The notes beneath the pieces are model-generated. The model saw only the letters and a list, made by a program, of their open reading frames with translations. It had not been told where the DNA came from and ran no database searches. The translations under genes were made by a program, and so were the position numbers. Below, in pieces: positions 46,332 to 56,100 of a stretch of 64,000 nucleotides of DNA; within the stretch, counting starts at the first letter, position 1; every line of letters begins with the position of its first letter. Source of the DNA: Clostridia bacterium (GTDB lineage Bacteria > Bacillota > Clostridia > UMGS1883 > UMGS1540); assembly GCA_017442155.1 (NCBI GenBank), contig JAFSAU010000008.1:131649-195648 (forward strand), written 5' to 3'.

Positions 46332-46373
46332 GACCAATCCTGAAACCTTGAAAATAAAGGAGATTTGGAACAA

Positions 46374-47459
46374 ATGAAATTAGGTATAGTGGGACTTCCA
46401 AATGTTGGAAAAAGCACGCTTTTCAATGCAATTACCCATGCGGGTGCAGGGGCGGCGAATTATCCGTTTTGCACAATTGAACCGAATGTGGGCGTGGTGG
46501 CGGTGCCGGATAAGCGTCTGGATGTGCTGACGGAGATGTACGCTCCGGAAAAAACAACGCCGGCTTACATAGAATTTGTGGATATTGCAGGTCTTGTAAA
46601 GGGCGCGTCGAGAGGAGAGGGACTCGGAAATAAATTTCTGTCCCATATTCGCGAGGTGGATGCCATTGTGCATGTGGTCCGCTGCTTTGATGACAGCAAT
46701 ATCGTCCATGTAGATGGTTCTGTAAGCCCGAAGCGGGACACGGAAACTATCAATTTGGAGCTGATTTTTGCAGACCTTGAAATGGTATCCAAGCGGTATG
46801 AGCGTGTTTCAAAAATGGTAAAAACCGGGGAGAAGAAATACGCTGCTGAGGCAGCTCTTCTGGCCAGAATTACAGAAACACTGGAAAAGGGGCTGCCGGC
46901 AAGAAGCATGGAGTTTTCGGAAGAAGAAGAGGAAATGCTTCGCGAAGTTGCCCTACTTACCATAAAACCGGTTATATATGCCGCCAACGTGTCTGAGGAC
47001 GGGCTGACCAATAATCCGTATATGGACGAGCTGGCAGAGATTGCGAAGGCAGAAAAGGCAGAGGTTTTGCCGATTTCAGCTAAAATTGAAGAGGAAATTG
47101 CCGACCTTTCAGGAGAGGAAAAGCAGATGTTTCTGGAGGAAATGGGACTTTCCGCCTCCGGCCTTGACCGCCTGGTGGAAAAAAGCTATGCACTGCTCGG
47201 GCTTATCAGCTTTCTGACCGCCGGACCGAAAGAGGTCCGGGCCTGGACGATTACCCGGGGCACCAAAGCCCCTGGTGCCGCCGGAAAAATACATTCCGAT
47301 TTTGAACGTGGCTTCATCCGCGCGGAGGTCATCGGCTACGATGAGCTGGTGGCACTCGGCAGTACCACAGCCGCCAGAGAAAAGGGGCTAATTCGAAGCG
47401 AGGGGAAGGAATACGTCATGAAGGATGGCGACGTGGTTGTATTCCGGTTTAATGTGTGA
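46374..47459 (+). CDS. ychF: Redox-regulated ATPase/GTPase YchF
   Basis: A 361-residue Obg-family nucleotide hydrolase, typical length. Starts MKLGIVGLPNVGKSTLFNA (P-loop), then ANYPFCTIEPNVGVV (switch), DIAGLVKGASRGEGLGNKFL (G3) and a C-terminal TGS-like domain with TITRGTKAPGAAGKIHSDF. It binds ribosomes and has roles in stress response. ATG 46374 is preferred over TTG 46365 because AAGGAG would lie too close to the latter. It heads an operon with the methionine genes. Confidence 0.96.
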   Translation: MKLGIVGLPNVGKSTLFNAITHAGAGAANYPFCTIEPNVGVVAVPDKRLDVLTEMYAPEKTTPAYIEFVDIAGLVKGASRGEGLGNKFLSHIREVDAIVHVVRCFDDSNIVHVDGSVSPKRDTETINLELIFADLEMVSKRYERVSKMVKTGEKKYAAEAALLARITETLEKGLPARSMEFSEEEEEMLREVALLTIKPVIYAANVSEDGLTNNPYMDELAEIAKAEKAEVLPISAKIEEEIADLSGEEKQMFLEEMGLSASGLDRLVEKSYALLGLISFLTAGPKEVRAWTITRGTKAPGAAGKIHSDFERGFIRAEVIGYDELVALGSTTAAREKGLIRSEGKEYVMKDGDVVVFRFNV

Positions 47460-48328
47460 TGTATATTAAGGATATTTTTGCAAAAAACGAAACAGTGATT
47501 TCGCTGGAGGTGTTTCCGCCAAAAGCCCAGGTGCCGTTGGAGGATGTTTTACCGGCAGTGCAGACGCTTGCGGAAACAAAACCGGCCTATATGAGTGTGA
47601 CCTACGGCGCCGGCGGCGGAAATACGGCCAATGCGCTGGAGGTAGCCTCGGCAATCCAGAATGATTTCGGCGTGACGGCACTGGCGCACCTGACCTGTAT
47701 AGGAGCAACCCGCGATGCTATTTTAGAAATTCTGGATAACTTCAAAGCCAGGAACATCCGGAATATTCTGGCCCTGCGTGGGGATTTTCCTAAGGATGTA
47801 CCTTTTGACAAGGACAGCATGGAATATAAGTATGCCTACCAGCTGATTCGCGAAATCAAGGCATACGGTGGTTTTTGCGTGGGTGGGGCGTGTTACCCGG
47901 AGGGGCATGTGGAAAACCCCAACAAGGAGAAGGATATTGATAACCTTCTGTATAAAATAGAAGCGGGTGTGGATTTTCTTGTCACACAGCTTTTCTTTGA
48001 TAATAATATGCTGTATAGCTTTCTGTACCGGCTTGCAGCGAAAAATATCAATATTCCCGTAACAGCCGGTATTATGCCGGTTACTTCCGGCAATTCCATT
48101 AAGCGGATGTGCGCCATGTCCGGGGCAACGCTCACACCGAAATTCCGTGCAATGGTGGACAAATTCGGCGATAAACCCGATGCGCTCCGTCAGGCCGGCA
48201 TTGCATATGCGACAGAGCAGATTATTGACCTTATTTCAAACGGCGTTCGGCGCATCCATATTTATACGATGAATAAACCTGAAATTGCCGGGAAGATTCT
48301 GGAAAATATTAGTAGCATTATCCACTGA
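47459..48328 (+). CDS. metF: 5,10-Methylenetetrahydrofolate reductase
   Basis: A 289-residue flavoprotein that makes methyl-THF for the methionine synthase encoded two genes later. Family motifs: SLEVFPPKA near the start, YMSVTYGAGGG (about 42), HLTCIGATRDAI (about 77), LALRGD (about 102), FLVTQLFFDN (about 174) and PVTAGIMPV. The ATG overlaps the ychF stop by one base, and no separate ribosome site is clear, suggesting coupling. Confidence 0.96.
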   Translation: MYIKDIFAKNETVISLEVFPPKAQVPLEDVLPAVQTLAETKPAYMSVTYGAGGGNTANALEVASAIQNDFGVTALAHLTCIGATRDAILEILDNFKARNIRNILALRGDFPKDVPFDKDSMEYKYAYQLIREIKAYGGFCVGGACYPEGHVENPNKEKDIDNLLYKIEAGVDFLVTQLFFDNNMLYSFLYRLAAKNINIPVTAGIMPVTSGNSIKRMCAMSGATLTPKFRAMVDKFGDKPDALRQAGIAYATEQIIDLISNGVRRIHIYTMNKPEIAGKILENISSIIH

Positions 48329-48338
48329 GGTGATGAGT

Positions 48339-48857
48339 ATGCTGAAAGAAGCACTTCGGTATTTAGGTGTGCAGGGCGATGCGGATGAAAAGACGCTTCG
48401 CCTTGTTTCGGATTGCATGGAAACAGTGAAAAAGGTTGCCGTTCCCAAAAGTATTTGCCGACGATTTTCTATGCACGACTTTGCAGATTATATAGTCGGG
48501 AACGATATAAAAAACCATCTTGCGGGCGCGGCGGGGGTTGCTGTTTTAGCCGCTACCCTCGGCATCAGCGTGGATAGGGAGATTGGAAAAAACCAGGCGG
48601 TGGATATGGCACGGGCGGCGGTGCTGGATGCCTGTGCGGCGGCACTGATTGAAACATACTGCGACGAAAACATGCCGGATGGGATATCCGGGGTATACCG
48701 GTTCAGCCCCGGATACGGGGACTATCCGCTGGCAATGCAGCCGCGGCTTCTGAAAGCGGTACGGGCAGAAAAAATCGGCATTACGGTATTGGAAAGCCAT
48801 ATGCTATTGCCCACCAAATCTGTTACGGCGGTTATTCCCTTGGATAAAAACAGGTAG
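48339..48857 (+). CDS. Methionine synthase reactivation-domain protein
   Basis: A 172-residue stand-alone protein related to the vitamin-B12-dependent methionine synthase activation domain. Features: AVLDACAAALIETYCD (about 85) and the RFSPGYGDYPLAMQPRLL block (about 122), typical of the SAM-binding activation domain, and the C-terminal LLPTKSVTAVIP. It presumably re-methylates inactive cob(II)alamin on MetH using SAM and an electron donor. MetH here lacks that domain, and the two genes are adjacent. Start 48339 is chosen for spacing from GAGGTG; 48333 is too close. Confidence 0.87.
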   Translation: MLKEALRYLGVQGDADEKTLRLVSDCMETVKKVAVPKSICRRFSMHDFADYIVGNDIKNHLAGAAGVAVLAATLGISVDREIGKNQAVDMARAAVLDACAAALIETYCDENMPDGISGVYRFSPGYGDYPLAMQPRLLKAVRAEKIGITVLESHMLLPTKSVTAVIPLDKNR

Positions 48858-48866
48858 GAGGTCAAC

Positions 48867-51200
48867 ATGCTTACATTCGGAAAAAAACTATTATTTATTG
48901 ACGGTGCCATGGGCACTATGCTGGGAGAGACGGCAGGCGTACCGGAAATGCTGTGCCTGGAGGACCCGGACCGGATTCGCCGGATTCATAAAAGCTATGT
49001 GGAAAGCGGTGCTGATATTATTACCACCAATACCTTCGGCGCAAACCGGCTGAAGCTTTCGGGGACCGGCCGCTCCGTGGAGGAAGTGGTAAAGCGTGCG
49101 GTGGAAATTGCCAGAGAGGCGGCAGAAGCTCATGCTGCTGTGACGCTGGATATTGGTCCCACGGGCGCACTGCTGCGTCCCATGGGAACACTGCCTTTTG
49201 AGGAGGCGTATGAAATTTTTGCCGAGGTGGTGCGGGCTGGAAAAGGCGCGGATATGATTTCCATTGAAACCATGACAGACACCTACGAATTGAAGGCAGC
49301 TGTGCTGGCGGCGAAAGAAAATGCAGATCTGCCCGTACTGGCAACAGTGAGCATTGACGCGCAGGGGAGACTTCTTACAGGAGCAAACCTTGCGTCAGTT
49401 GTAGCACTTTTAGAGGGGCTCGGCGTGGACGCTTTAGGGCTTAACTGCGGCCTTGGCCCCGTACAGTTCAAAGCATTTTTTGAAGAGCTGTGCGCTATTA
49501 CTTCAATCCCGATTGCCCTTTTGCCCAATGCCGGTTTGCCTGAAATGCGGGACGGAGAAACCCGGTATGACCTGACACCTGTTGAATTTGCGGAGCATAT
49601 GCGTTACTTTGCGGAAAACGGTGCCCATATTCTCGGTGGATGCTGCGGTACAACGCCGGAGCATATCCGACTGATGACTGAAGCCTGTAGGGGAATAACA
49701 CCTGTACCATTGTCAGAAAAAAATCGTACCGTAGTTTGCGGCTATGGGAACGCAGTGGTGATAGACCGGGCTCCGGTTATCATTGGTGAACGCATAAACC
49801 CCACAGGAAAAAAACGCTTTAAAGAAGCACTGAAGGCCGGGGATCTGGATTATATTCTGGCAGAAGGTGTTTCCCAGGAGGAGGCGGGGGCACATATCCT
49901 GGATGTAAATGTGGGCCTTCCGGGTATAGATGAAGGCGAAATGATGGAAAGGGTGGTCGTGGGACTTCAGGGCGTTCTGAGCCTCCCGTTGCAGATTGAC
50001 ACCGGAGATGCTGGGGTGATGGAACGGGCCGCCCGACTTTATAACGGCAAGCCACTCTTTAATTCTGTGAACGGTAAGGCAGAGAATATGCATGCCGTGT
50101 TTCCGGTTGTGAAAAAATACGGCGGTGCGGTTGTGGCTCTTACATTAGACGAAAACGGTATTCCGACAAGTGCCGAAGACCGCGTAAAGATTGCCGATAA
50201 AATCATCCGCACGGCCGCGGAATACGGTATACCGAAGCACGATATTCTGATGGATGCACTGACTATGGCTGTCAGTGCCGGGGAAGGCTCGGCGGCAGAG
50301 ACGCTGAAAGCGGTGCGTACGGTGCGGAACGTTTTAGGTGTACATACGGTACTGGGCGTGTCCAACATTTCTTTTGGTTTGCCGGACCGGGAAACCGTAA
50401 ATTCCGCATTCTTTGCGCTGGCACTTGAAAATGGACTTTCAGCGGGGATTATCAATCCGAAATCAGAGGCTATGATGGGCGTATACGATGCGTTTTGTGT
50501 CCTCCGGGGACTGGATGCTGACTGTGCCCGTTATGTGGGAAAATACGGACAGAAGCAGATTTCCTCTACGCCGGCACCACAGACAGAAACCTCGCTTTAT
50601 GAAATGATTGTCCGCGGTCTGCGCGGCGGGGCCTATGGTGCAGCGAAAAAGATGCTGGAAACCGTAAAGCCTATGGAACTCGTGGAAAGCGTGATGATTC
50701 CGGCCCTTGATACGGTGGGGCGTGGGTTTGAACAAGGCACGGTTTTCCTGCCGCAGCTGCTTTCCAGTGCCGAGACGGTGAAGGAAGCCTTTGAAGCGGT
50801 AAAGGAAAGCACAGTAGGTGAAAACGATGTGCGGAAAGGCAAAATCATTTTGGCTACGGTACGGGGGGATATTCACGATATCGGTAAAAATATTGTGAAA
50901 CTATTATTGGAAAACTACGGCTTCGGCGTTGTGGACCTGGGCCGTGACGTACCGCCGGAAGAAATTGTGAAAGCAGCTATGGAAGAAAAAGCTGATATCG
51001 TCGGCCTCAGTGCACTGATGACCACCACGGTGGGGAGCATGGAGGAGAGCGTCCGGCAGCTGGAGGCTGCAGGCTTTTCCGGGAAAACCATGGTGGGTGG
51101 TGCAGTGCTGACAGAGGAGTATGCCAAAGCGATTGGTGCCGACTTTTATGCACATGATGCGCTTTCCGGCGTGGCGTATGCCAGACAGATTGTCGGATAA
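48867..51200 (+). CDS. metH: Cobalamin-dependent methionine synthase, lacking activation domain
   Basis: Transfers a methyl group from methyl-THF to homocysteine by way of cobalamin. A 777-residue protein: homocysteine domain (1-285) with FIDGAMGTML and the zinc-site ILGGCCGTTPEHI, pterin-binding domain (about 305-560) with IIGERINPTGKKRFKEAL, cobalamin cap (570-660) and cobalamin-binding domain (660-777) with DIHDIGKNIV, the His ligand loop. Complete MetH has a further 350-residue activation domain, here encoded separately upstream. AGGAGG precedes the ATG. Last gene of the operon, followed by a terminator. Confidence 0.97.
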   Translation: MLTFGKKLLFIDGAMGTMLGETAGVPEMLCLEDPDRIRRIHKSYVESGADIITTNTFGANRLKLSGTGRSVEEVVKRAVEIAREAAEAHAAVTLDIGPTGALLRPMGTLPFEEAYEIFAEVVRAGKGADMISIETMTDTYELKAAVLAAKENADLPVLATVSIDAQGRLLTGANLASVVALLEGLGVDALGLNCGLGPVQFKAFFEELCAITSIPIALLPNAGLPEMRDGETRYDLTPVEFAEHMRYFAENGAHILGGCCGTTPEHIRLMTEACRGITPVPLSEKNRTVVCGYGNAVVIDRAPVIIGERINPTGKKRFKEALKAGDLDYILAEGVSQEEAGAHILDVNVGLPGIDEGEMMERVVVGLQGVLSLPLQIDTGDAGVMERAARLYNGKPLFNSVNGKAENMHAVFPVVKKYGGAVVALTLDENGIPTSAEDRVKIADKIIRTAAEYGIPKHDILMDALTMAVSAGEGSAAETLKAVRTVRNVLGVHTVLGVSNISFGLPDRETVNSAFFALALENGLSAGIINPKSEAMMGVYDAFCVLRGLDADCARYVGKYGQKQISSTPAPQTETSLYEMIVRGLRGGAYGAAKKMLETVKPMELVESVMIPALDTVGRGFEQGTVFLPQLLSSAETVKEAFEAVKESTVGENDVRKGKIILATVRGDIHDIGKNIVKLLLENYGFGVVDLGRDVPPEEIVKAAMEEKADIVGLSALMTTTVGSMEESVRQLEAAGFSGKTMVGGAVLTEEYAKAIGADFYAHDALSGVAYARQIVG

Positions 51201-51216
51201 ACAATATTTCACCAAG

Positions 51217-51259
51217 ACGGCAGTCCTCTTTTGCAGAAAAAGGGGGACTGTCGTTTTAT
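51217..51259 (+). terminator. Terminator after metH
   Basis: ACGGCAGTCC (51217-51226) pairs with GGACTGTCGT (51245-51254) with one G-U, followed by TTTATTT. Confidence 0.8.
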
Positions 51260-51316
51260 TTGCCCACACGGTGGATAGAAAAAGATGTATTTATTGTAAA
51301 TTTTCTCATAGAAACC

Positions 51317-51346
51317 TTGACACGGGCATATACTTTCGGGTAAAAT
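51317..51346 (+). promoter_or_regulatory. hisS-aspS promoter
   Basis: TTGACA (51317-51322), 18 bases, TAAAAT (51341-51346). No T-box signature is present between here and hisS. Confidence 0.75.
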
Positions 51347-51406
51347 ATATGATATCATCAAAGCAGTGTGCCTTTTCGGCCCTGCGAATTGAAGGAAGGA
51401 ATCTTT

Positions 51407-52657
51407 ATGGCAATGAAAGCACCCCGCGGCACGGCAGATATTCTGCCCCAGGATGCCGCACTATGGCGATACGTGGAAAAAACAGCGGCGGAGACGGCCC
51501 GGAATTTTGGGTATGAAGAAATCCGCACGCCTGTTTTTGAGCATACAGAGCTTTTCCAGCGCGGCGTAGGAGACACTACAGACGTTGTGCAAAAGGAAAT
51601 GTATACATTTAATGATAAAGGAGACAGGAGCATCACCCTTCGTCCCGAAGGAACAGCCTCGGCTGCCCGCGCATATATTGAGCACTCTTTGCACGCGCTA
51701 CCCCAGCCGGTAAAGCTGTATTATTGCGGTGCCTGTTACCGGTACGAAAAACCGCAGGCAGGAAGACTGCGCGAGTTTCATCAGTTCGGAATTGAAGCCT
51801 TCGGCAGTACGGATCCGGCACTCGATGCGGAAATCATCGCTCTTGGTGCCACAATCTTCAAAAAATTGGGATGTGAGGGCCTGCAGCTGAACATAAACAG
51901 CATCGGTTGCCCTTCATGCAGAAAAAAATATAATGAGGCATTGACTTCTTATTTGTCTGCCCACAGCGAAACCCTTTGTGAAACCTGCAACACCCGTCTG
52001 GGGAAAAACCCCATGCGTGTGCTGGACTGCAAAAGCCCTGTTTGCAAAGAGGTGGCGGCTGGCGCACCGGCTATTCTGGACTATATCTGTGAAGATTGCC
52101 GCACCCATTTTGAAGCAGTACAGGGGTATCTAAGAGCAATGAATATCCCGTTTGAAATCGATGCTTCCATCGTGCGCGGTCTCGATTACTATACCCGCAC
52201 GGTATTTGAATTTGTTTCCACCCAGATTGGCGCGCAGGGCACTGTGTGCGGCGGTGGCCGGTATGACGGCCTGCTGGCAGAGCTGGGAGGAAACCCCGGT
52301 CCCGGCATGGGCTTTGCCATGGGTATTGAACGGATTATTCTGGTGCTTCGTGCTATGGGTCTTGTACCGGAGGAAAAGAATCCGCCCAGGATATTTGTGG
52401 CTTCCATTGGCCAGACAGAAGCGGCACTTTCTCTTTGCCAGAAACTGCGGGAAGCAGGAGTATATGCTGTCTGCGACGTAGCGGGGCGTAGTCTGAAAGC
52501 ACAGATGAAAAATGCAGACCGAGAAGGCGCGGCTTTCTCCCTTGTTCTCGGCGAGGATGAGGTCAGAAGCGGCGAGGCACAGCTGAAAAATATGGAGACC
52601 GGTGAGAAGGAGACAGTAAGTCTTTCTGATATTCCGGCACTCATTGATAGAATCTAA
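51407..52657 (+). CDS. hisS: Histidyl-tRNA synthetase
   Basis: A 416-residue class II synthetase charging tRNA-His. Motif 1 region FGYEEIRTPVFEHTELF, motif 2 with LRPEGTASAARAYIEH and YRYEKPQAGRLREFHQFG, the HisA box ASIVRGLDYYTRTVFE (about 256) and motif 3 GFAMGIERIILVL (about 305) are all present. Start 51407 fits the AAGGAAGGAA site. AspS follows after 12 bases, a common Firmicutes pair. Confidence 0.98.
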   Translation: MAMKAPRGTADILPQDAALWRYVEKTAAETARNFGYEEIRTPVFEHTELFQRGVGDTTDVVQKEMYTFNDKGDRSITLRPEGTASAARAYIEHSLHALPQPVKLYYCGACYRYEKPQAGRLREFHQFGIEAFGSTDPALDAEIIALGATIFKKLGCEGLQLNINSIGCPSCRKKYNEALTSYLSAHSETLCETCNTRLGKNPMRVLDCKSPVCKEVAAGAPAILDYICEDCRTHFEAVQGYLRAMNIPFEIDASIVRGLDYYTRTVFEFVSTQIGAQGTVCGGGRYDGLLAELGGNPGPGMGFAMGIERIILVLRAMGLVPEEKNPPRIFVASIGQTEAALSLCQKLREAGVYAVCDVAGRSLKAQMKNADREGAAFSLVLGEDEVRSGEAQLKNMETGEKETVSLSDIPALIDRI

Positions 52658-52669
52658 GGAGGAAAAAAC

Positions 52670-54442
52670 GTGGAATTTAAGAGAACACACAGATGTACAG
52701 AGCTTTCGGCTCAAAATGTGGGCGAAACCGTTGCCGTGATGGGCTGGGTGCAGAAGGTCCGGGACCTGGGTCATCTGATTTTCGTGGACCTTCGTGACCG
52801 CAGTGGTATTTTACAGCTTGTTATGAATGCGGACGACGCAGAAATTTACAAAATCGGTCAGACATTGCATCAGGAATATGTAATTGAAGCGAAGGGAGTT
52901 GTCCGCCCCCGGGCAGAGGGTATGACCAATCCCAATATGAAAACAGGTGAAATTGAAATAGAGGTTTCGGCCCTGAATATTCTTTCTGCCGCTGAAACAC
53001 CGCCCTTTGTGGTGTCCGAGCAGACAAAGGTCAATGATGAAATGCGACTCAAGTACCGGTATCTGGATTTGCGGCGTCAGAGCGTAATGCATCCGCTGGA
53101 GGTGCGGCATCGTGTGGCTTTTCTGACGAGACAGTATTTTGAGGAAAACGGTTTCTGGGAAATTGAAACACCGATGCTGACAAAGAGCACGCCGGAAGGA
53201 GCGAGAGACTATCTCGTTCCCAGCCGCGTGCATCCGGGAAGCTTTTACGCACTGCCCCAGTCCCCTCAGCAGTATAAGCAGCTGCTTATGGTATCGGGCA
53301 TGGACCGGTATTTTCAGATTGTAAAGTGCTTTCGTGATGAGGATCTTCGTGCAGACCGTCAGCCGGAATTCACCCAGATTGACCTGGAGATGTCTTTTGT
53401 GGATGTGGATGACGTTATTGCGGTTAACGAAGGGTATATTGCCCGCCTGATGAAGGAAATCCGCGGTGTGGACATTCAGCTTCCTCTGCCGCGGCTTCCG
53501 TACAGTGAAGCTATGCGTCGTTTCGGCTCGGACAAGCCGGATACCCGTTTTGGCATGGAGCTGTGTGATTTGACAGAGGTTGTCCGCGGTTGTGGTTTTT
53601 CTGTATTTGCGTCGGCTATAGAGAACGGCGGCAGTGTCCGTGCTATCACGGTCAAAGGCGGGGCTTCCTTCTCCAGAAAGGAAATTGACGCACTTGGTGA
53701 ATATGTAAAGACATACAGAGCCAAGGGCCTTGCATGGATCAGCCTTGCGGAAACGGTGAAGAGCCCCATTGCTAAATTCTTCAGCGAGGAAGAACTGAAT
53801 GCCATTATTACAGCGGCCGCGGCAGAGACGGGGGACCTGATTCTCATGGTGGCCGATAAAAACAGCGTGGTATTCGACGCTCTTGGCAATCTCCGTGTTC
53901 ATGTGGCGAAGAAAATGGATCTATTGGACGAAAATAAGTGGAATTTCCTGTGGGTTACCGATTTCCCGCTCCTGGAGTACAACGAGGATGAGGGTCGGTA
54001 TACGGCGATGCATCATCCTTTCACATGCCCGCGGGATGAGGATGCGGACCTTCTGGAAACTGCACCGGAAAAAGTGCTTGCAAAGGCGTACGATATAGTA
54101 TTAAACGGCGTAGAGGTCGGCGGTGGCAGCATCCGGATTCACCGCAGCGATATGCAGGCAAAGATGTTCCGGGCTATCGGTATGAGTCAGGAGGAAGCAG
54201 TAGAACGCTTCGGTCATCTTCTGGAGGCCTTCCGCTATGGCACACCCCCCCACGGCGGTCTGGCTTATGGGCTGGACAGGCTTGTCATGCTTCTTTGCGG
54301 CTGTAGCTCCATCCGTGACGTTATCGCTTTCCCGAAGGTACAGAATGCTTCGGAGCTTATGACGGCGGCACCGTCTCCGGTGGACAGTAAACAGCTGGAG
54401 GAGCTTGGCATCGCAGTTACCGCTTCTGAAAAAACAGAATAA
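52670..54442 (+). CDS. aspS: Aspartyl-tRNA synthetase
   Basis: A 590-residue bacterial-type AspRS: N-terminal OB fold (1-105) with VMGWVQKVRDLGHLIFVDLR, class II core with FWEIETPMLTKSTPEGARDY, the bacterial GAD insert (about 290-420) and motif 3 AYGLDRLVMLLCG (about 528). QFSP-type residue SPQQYKQLLM is present. GTG start preceded by AAGGAGG. Whether it is discriminating or also charges tRNA-Asn cannot be told here. Confidence 0.98.
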   Translation: MEFKRTHRCTELSAQNVGETVAVMGWVQKVRDLGHLIFVDLRDRSGILQLVMNADDAEIYKIGQTLHQEYVIEAKGVVRPRAEGMTNPNMKTGEIEIEVSALNILSAAETPPFVVSEQTKVNDEMRLKYRYLDLRRQSVMHPLEVRHRVAFLTRQYFEENGFWEIETPMLTKSTPEGARDYLVPSRVHPGSFYALPQSPQQYKQLLMVSGMDRYFQIVKCFRDEDLRADRQPEFTQIDLEMSFVDVDDVIAVNEGYIARLMKEIRGVDIQLPLPRLPYSEAMRRFGSDKPDTRFGMELCDLTEVVRGCGFSVFASAIENGGSVRAITVKGGASFSRKEIDALGEYVKTYRAKGLAWISLAETVKSPIAKFFSEEELNAIITAAAAETGDLILMVADKNSVVFDALGNLRVHVAKKMDLLDENKWNFLWVTDFPLLEYNEDEGRYTAMHHPFTCPRDEDADLLETAPEKVLAKAYDIVLNGVEVGGGSIRIHRSDMQAKMFRAIGMSQEEAVERFGHLLEAFRYGTPPHGGLAYGLDRLVMLLCGCSSIRDVIAFPKVQNASELMTAAPSPVDSKQLEELGIAVTASEKTE

Positions 54443-54456
54443 GGACGGATTTTTGT

Positions 54457-55383
54457 ATGATTGAAGTGTCGCATCTTACTAAAGCATACGGCGCAGTGCG
54501 GGCGGTGGATGATATCAGTTTTTCCATCGCGCCTGGAGAGATAATAGGTTTCCTTGGCCCGAACGGTGCTGGGAAATCCACCACAATGAATATGTTGACC
54601 GGGTATATTTCTGCCACCAGCGGCTCCATTACCATAGATGGACACGATGTGTTGGAAAGTCCGATGGAAGCCAAAAAGTGCATTGGCTATCTTCCGGAGC
54701 TGCCGCCACTTTATCTGGAGATGACTCTGGACGAATATCTGGAGTTTGTATATGATTTGAAGGGAGCTTCTCAGCCACGGAAAAAACATCTGGAAGGGAT
54801 AAAGGAACTGACAAACCTCGGCCATATGGGCGGTCGGCTTCTGCGGAATTTTTCCAAGGGTTACCGTCAGAGAGCGGGGCTTGCACAGGCATTGGTGGGC
54901 GATCCGCCGGTGCTGATTCTGGACGAGCCGACCATTGGTCTCGACCCTGCGCAGATTATTGAGTTCCGGAATGTGGTTTCCGGGCTTGGAAAAACCACGA
55001 TTTTCAGCACACATATTCTTTCAGAGGCCAGTGCCATCTGCTCCCGTATGTTGATTATAAACCGTGGCAAGCTGATTGCCGCAGGCAGCCGCGAGGAAAT
55101 GTCAGGCGAGAATGAGTTCCGATATACGCTTCAGCTTTCAGGGGACGCAGATAAAGTCCGCACCGCACTGGAAGGGATAGAGGATATACTGGAATTACAG
55201 ATGGAAGAAAAGGATAATACCGTCTACGTTTCCATAAACTGCAATTCGGATGTGCGTCCGGCAGTATGCCGTGCCTTGGCGTCGGCTGATGTGCCGATTT
55301 TAATGATGAAAAAAGCGACGCCTACACTGGAGGAAATCTTCCTCCGTGCCGTATCGGGTGCAGAGAGGAGGACAGGAAAATGA
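54457..55383 (+). CDS. ABC transporter ATP-binding protein (Gld-like)
   Basis: A 308-residue nucleotide-binding subunit: Walker A GPNGAGKSTTMNML (about 35), signature NFSKGYRQRAGLAQAL (about 131), Walker B LILDEPTIGLDP, H-loop FSTHILSEA. A C-terminal ~80-residue regulatory extension is present. It powers the permease encoded next (4-base overlap). The set with the two following genes resembles GldA-GldF-GldG systems, which in Firmicutes have no known gliding role. aspS ends 14 bases before it. Confidence 0.92.
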   Translation: MIEVSHLTKAYGAVRAVDDISFSIAPGEIIGFLGPNGAGKSTTMNMLTGYISATSGSITIDGHDVLESPMEAKKCIGYLPELPPLYLEMTLDEYLEFVYDLKGASQPRKKHLEGIKELTNLGHMGGRLLRNFSKGYRQRAGLAQALVGDPPVLILDEPTIGLDPAQIIEFRNVVSGLGKTTIFSTHILSEASAICSRMLIINRGKLIAAGSREEMSGENEFRYTLQLSGDADKVRTALEGIEDILELQMEEKDNTVYVSINCNSDVRPAVCRALASADVPILMMKKATPTLEEIFLRAVSGAERRTGK

Positions 55384-56084
55384 AAGCCATTTTCTATCGT
55401 GAAATCAAGGCGTATTTTTCAACACCGGTAGGCTATATTTTCATAGGGATGTTCCTGGCAGTGTCCGGGTATTTCTTTGCTGCTTCCAATCTGCTGCCCA
55501 AATTGCCGGATCTTGGCTCTGTGCTTTCCAATATGCTGATGATGTTTCTTTTCCTGATACCGGTTCTGACCATGCGGCTTCTGAGTGAGGAAAAGAACAG
55601 TCGGACGGATCAATTGCTTCTGACCGCACCCGTATCGGTGCGCGACATTGTGCTCGGTAAATTTTTTGCCGCTACTGCCATTTACTTACTGACACTTGGG
55701 ATTACGCTTTTGTATCTTCTTGTTATCGGAATCCATGGTGCACCTTCTTACGGAAAGATTTTTTGCAATTACCTTGGTTTTGTACTTATTGGCTTTGCGT
55801 TTATATCTGTGGGATTGTTTATTTCATCGCTGACACAGAATCAGGCATCTGCCGCGATTGCTACCTTTGCGTCGCTCCTGTTTCTATATGCAGTGGAATG
55901 GGTCCGCGGTTCGGTACAGAGCAAACTTATCCTGGCGATTATAGATTGTCTTAGCATTACGAAGTGGTATAACGAGTTTGAGCTTGGGGTACTTAGTGTG
56001 CCTGCTGTTATTTATTATATCAGCTTTACAGCCGTATTCCTTCTGTGTACAATTCATGCGGTGGACAGACGCCGCTGGAGCTGA
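55380..56084 (+). CDS. ABC transporter permease (GldF-like)
   Basis: A 234-residue protein with six predicted membrane helices, the first in TPVGYIFIGMFLAVSGYFFA (about 14-33). The RTDQLLLTAPVSVRDIVLGK loop (about 77) is typical of ABC-2 permeases of the Gld/Nos type. It overlaps the ATPase gene by 4 bases and would form the channel; substrate unknown. Confidence 0.9.
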   Translation: MKAIFYREIKAYFSTPVGYIFIGMFLAVSGYFFAASNLLPKLPDLGSVLSNMLMMFLFLIPVLTMRLLSEEKNSRTDQLLLTAPVSVRDIVLGKFFAATAIYLLTLGITLLYLLVIGIHGAPSYGKIFCNYLGFVLIGFAFISVGLFISSLTQNQASAAIATFASLLFLYAVEWVRGSVQSKLILAIIDCLSITKWYNEFELGVLSVPAVIYYISFTAVFLLCTIHAVDRRRWS

Positions 56085-56100
56085 GAAAGGAGAGGGAAGT

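Noticed and set aside
52811..53902. 363-residue minus-strand frame inside aspS
   Set aside because: Antisense shadow of a certain housekeeping gene with no ribosome site or known family.
55978..56100. Longer N-terminus for the GldG-like protein
   Set aside because: It would overlap the permease by over 100 bases, while ATG 56101 has a strong ribosome site and begins a typical membrane anchor.
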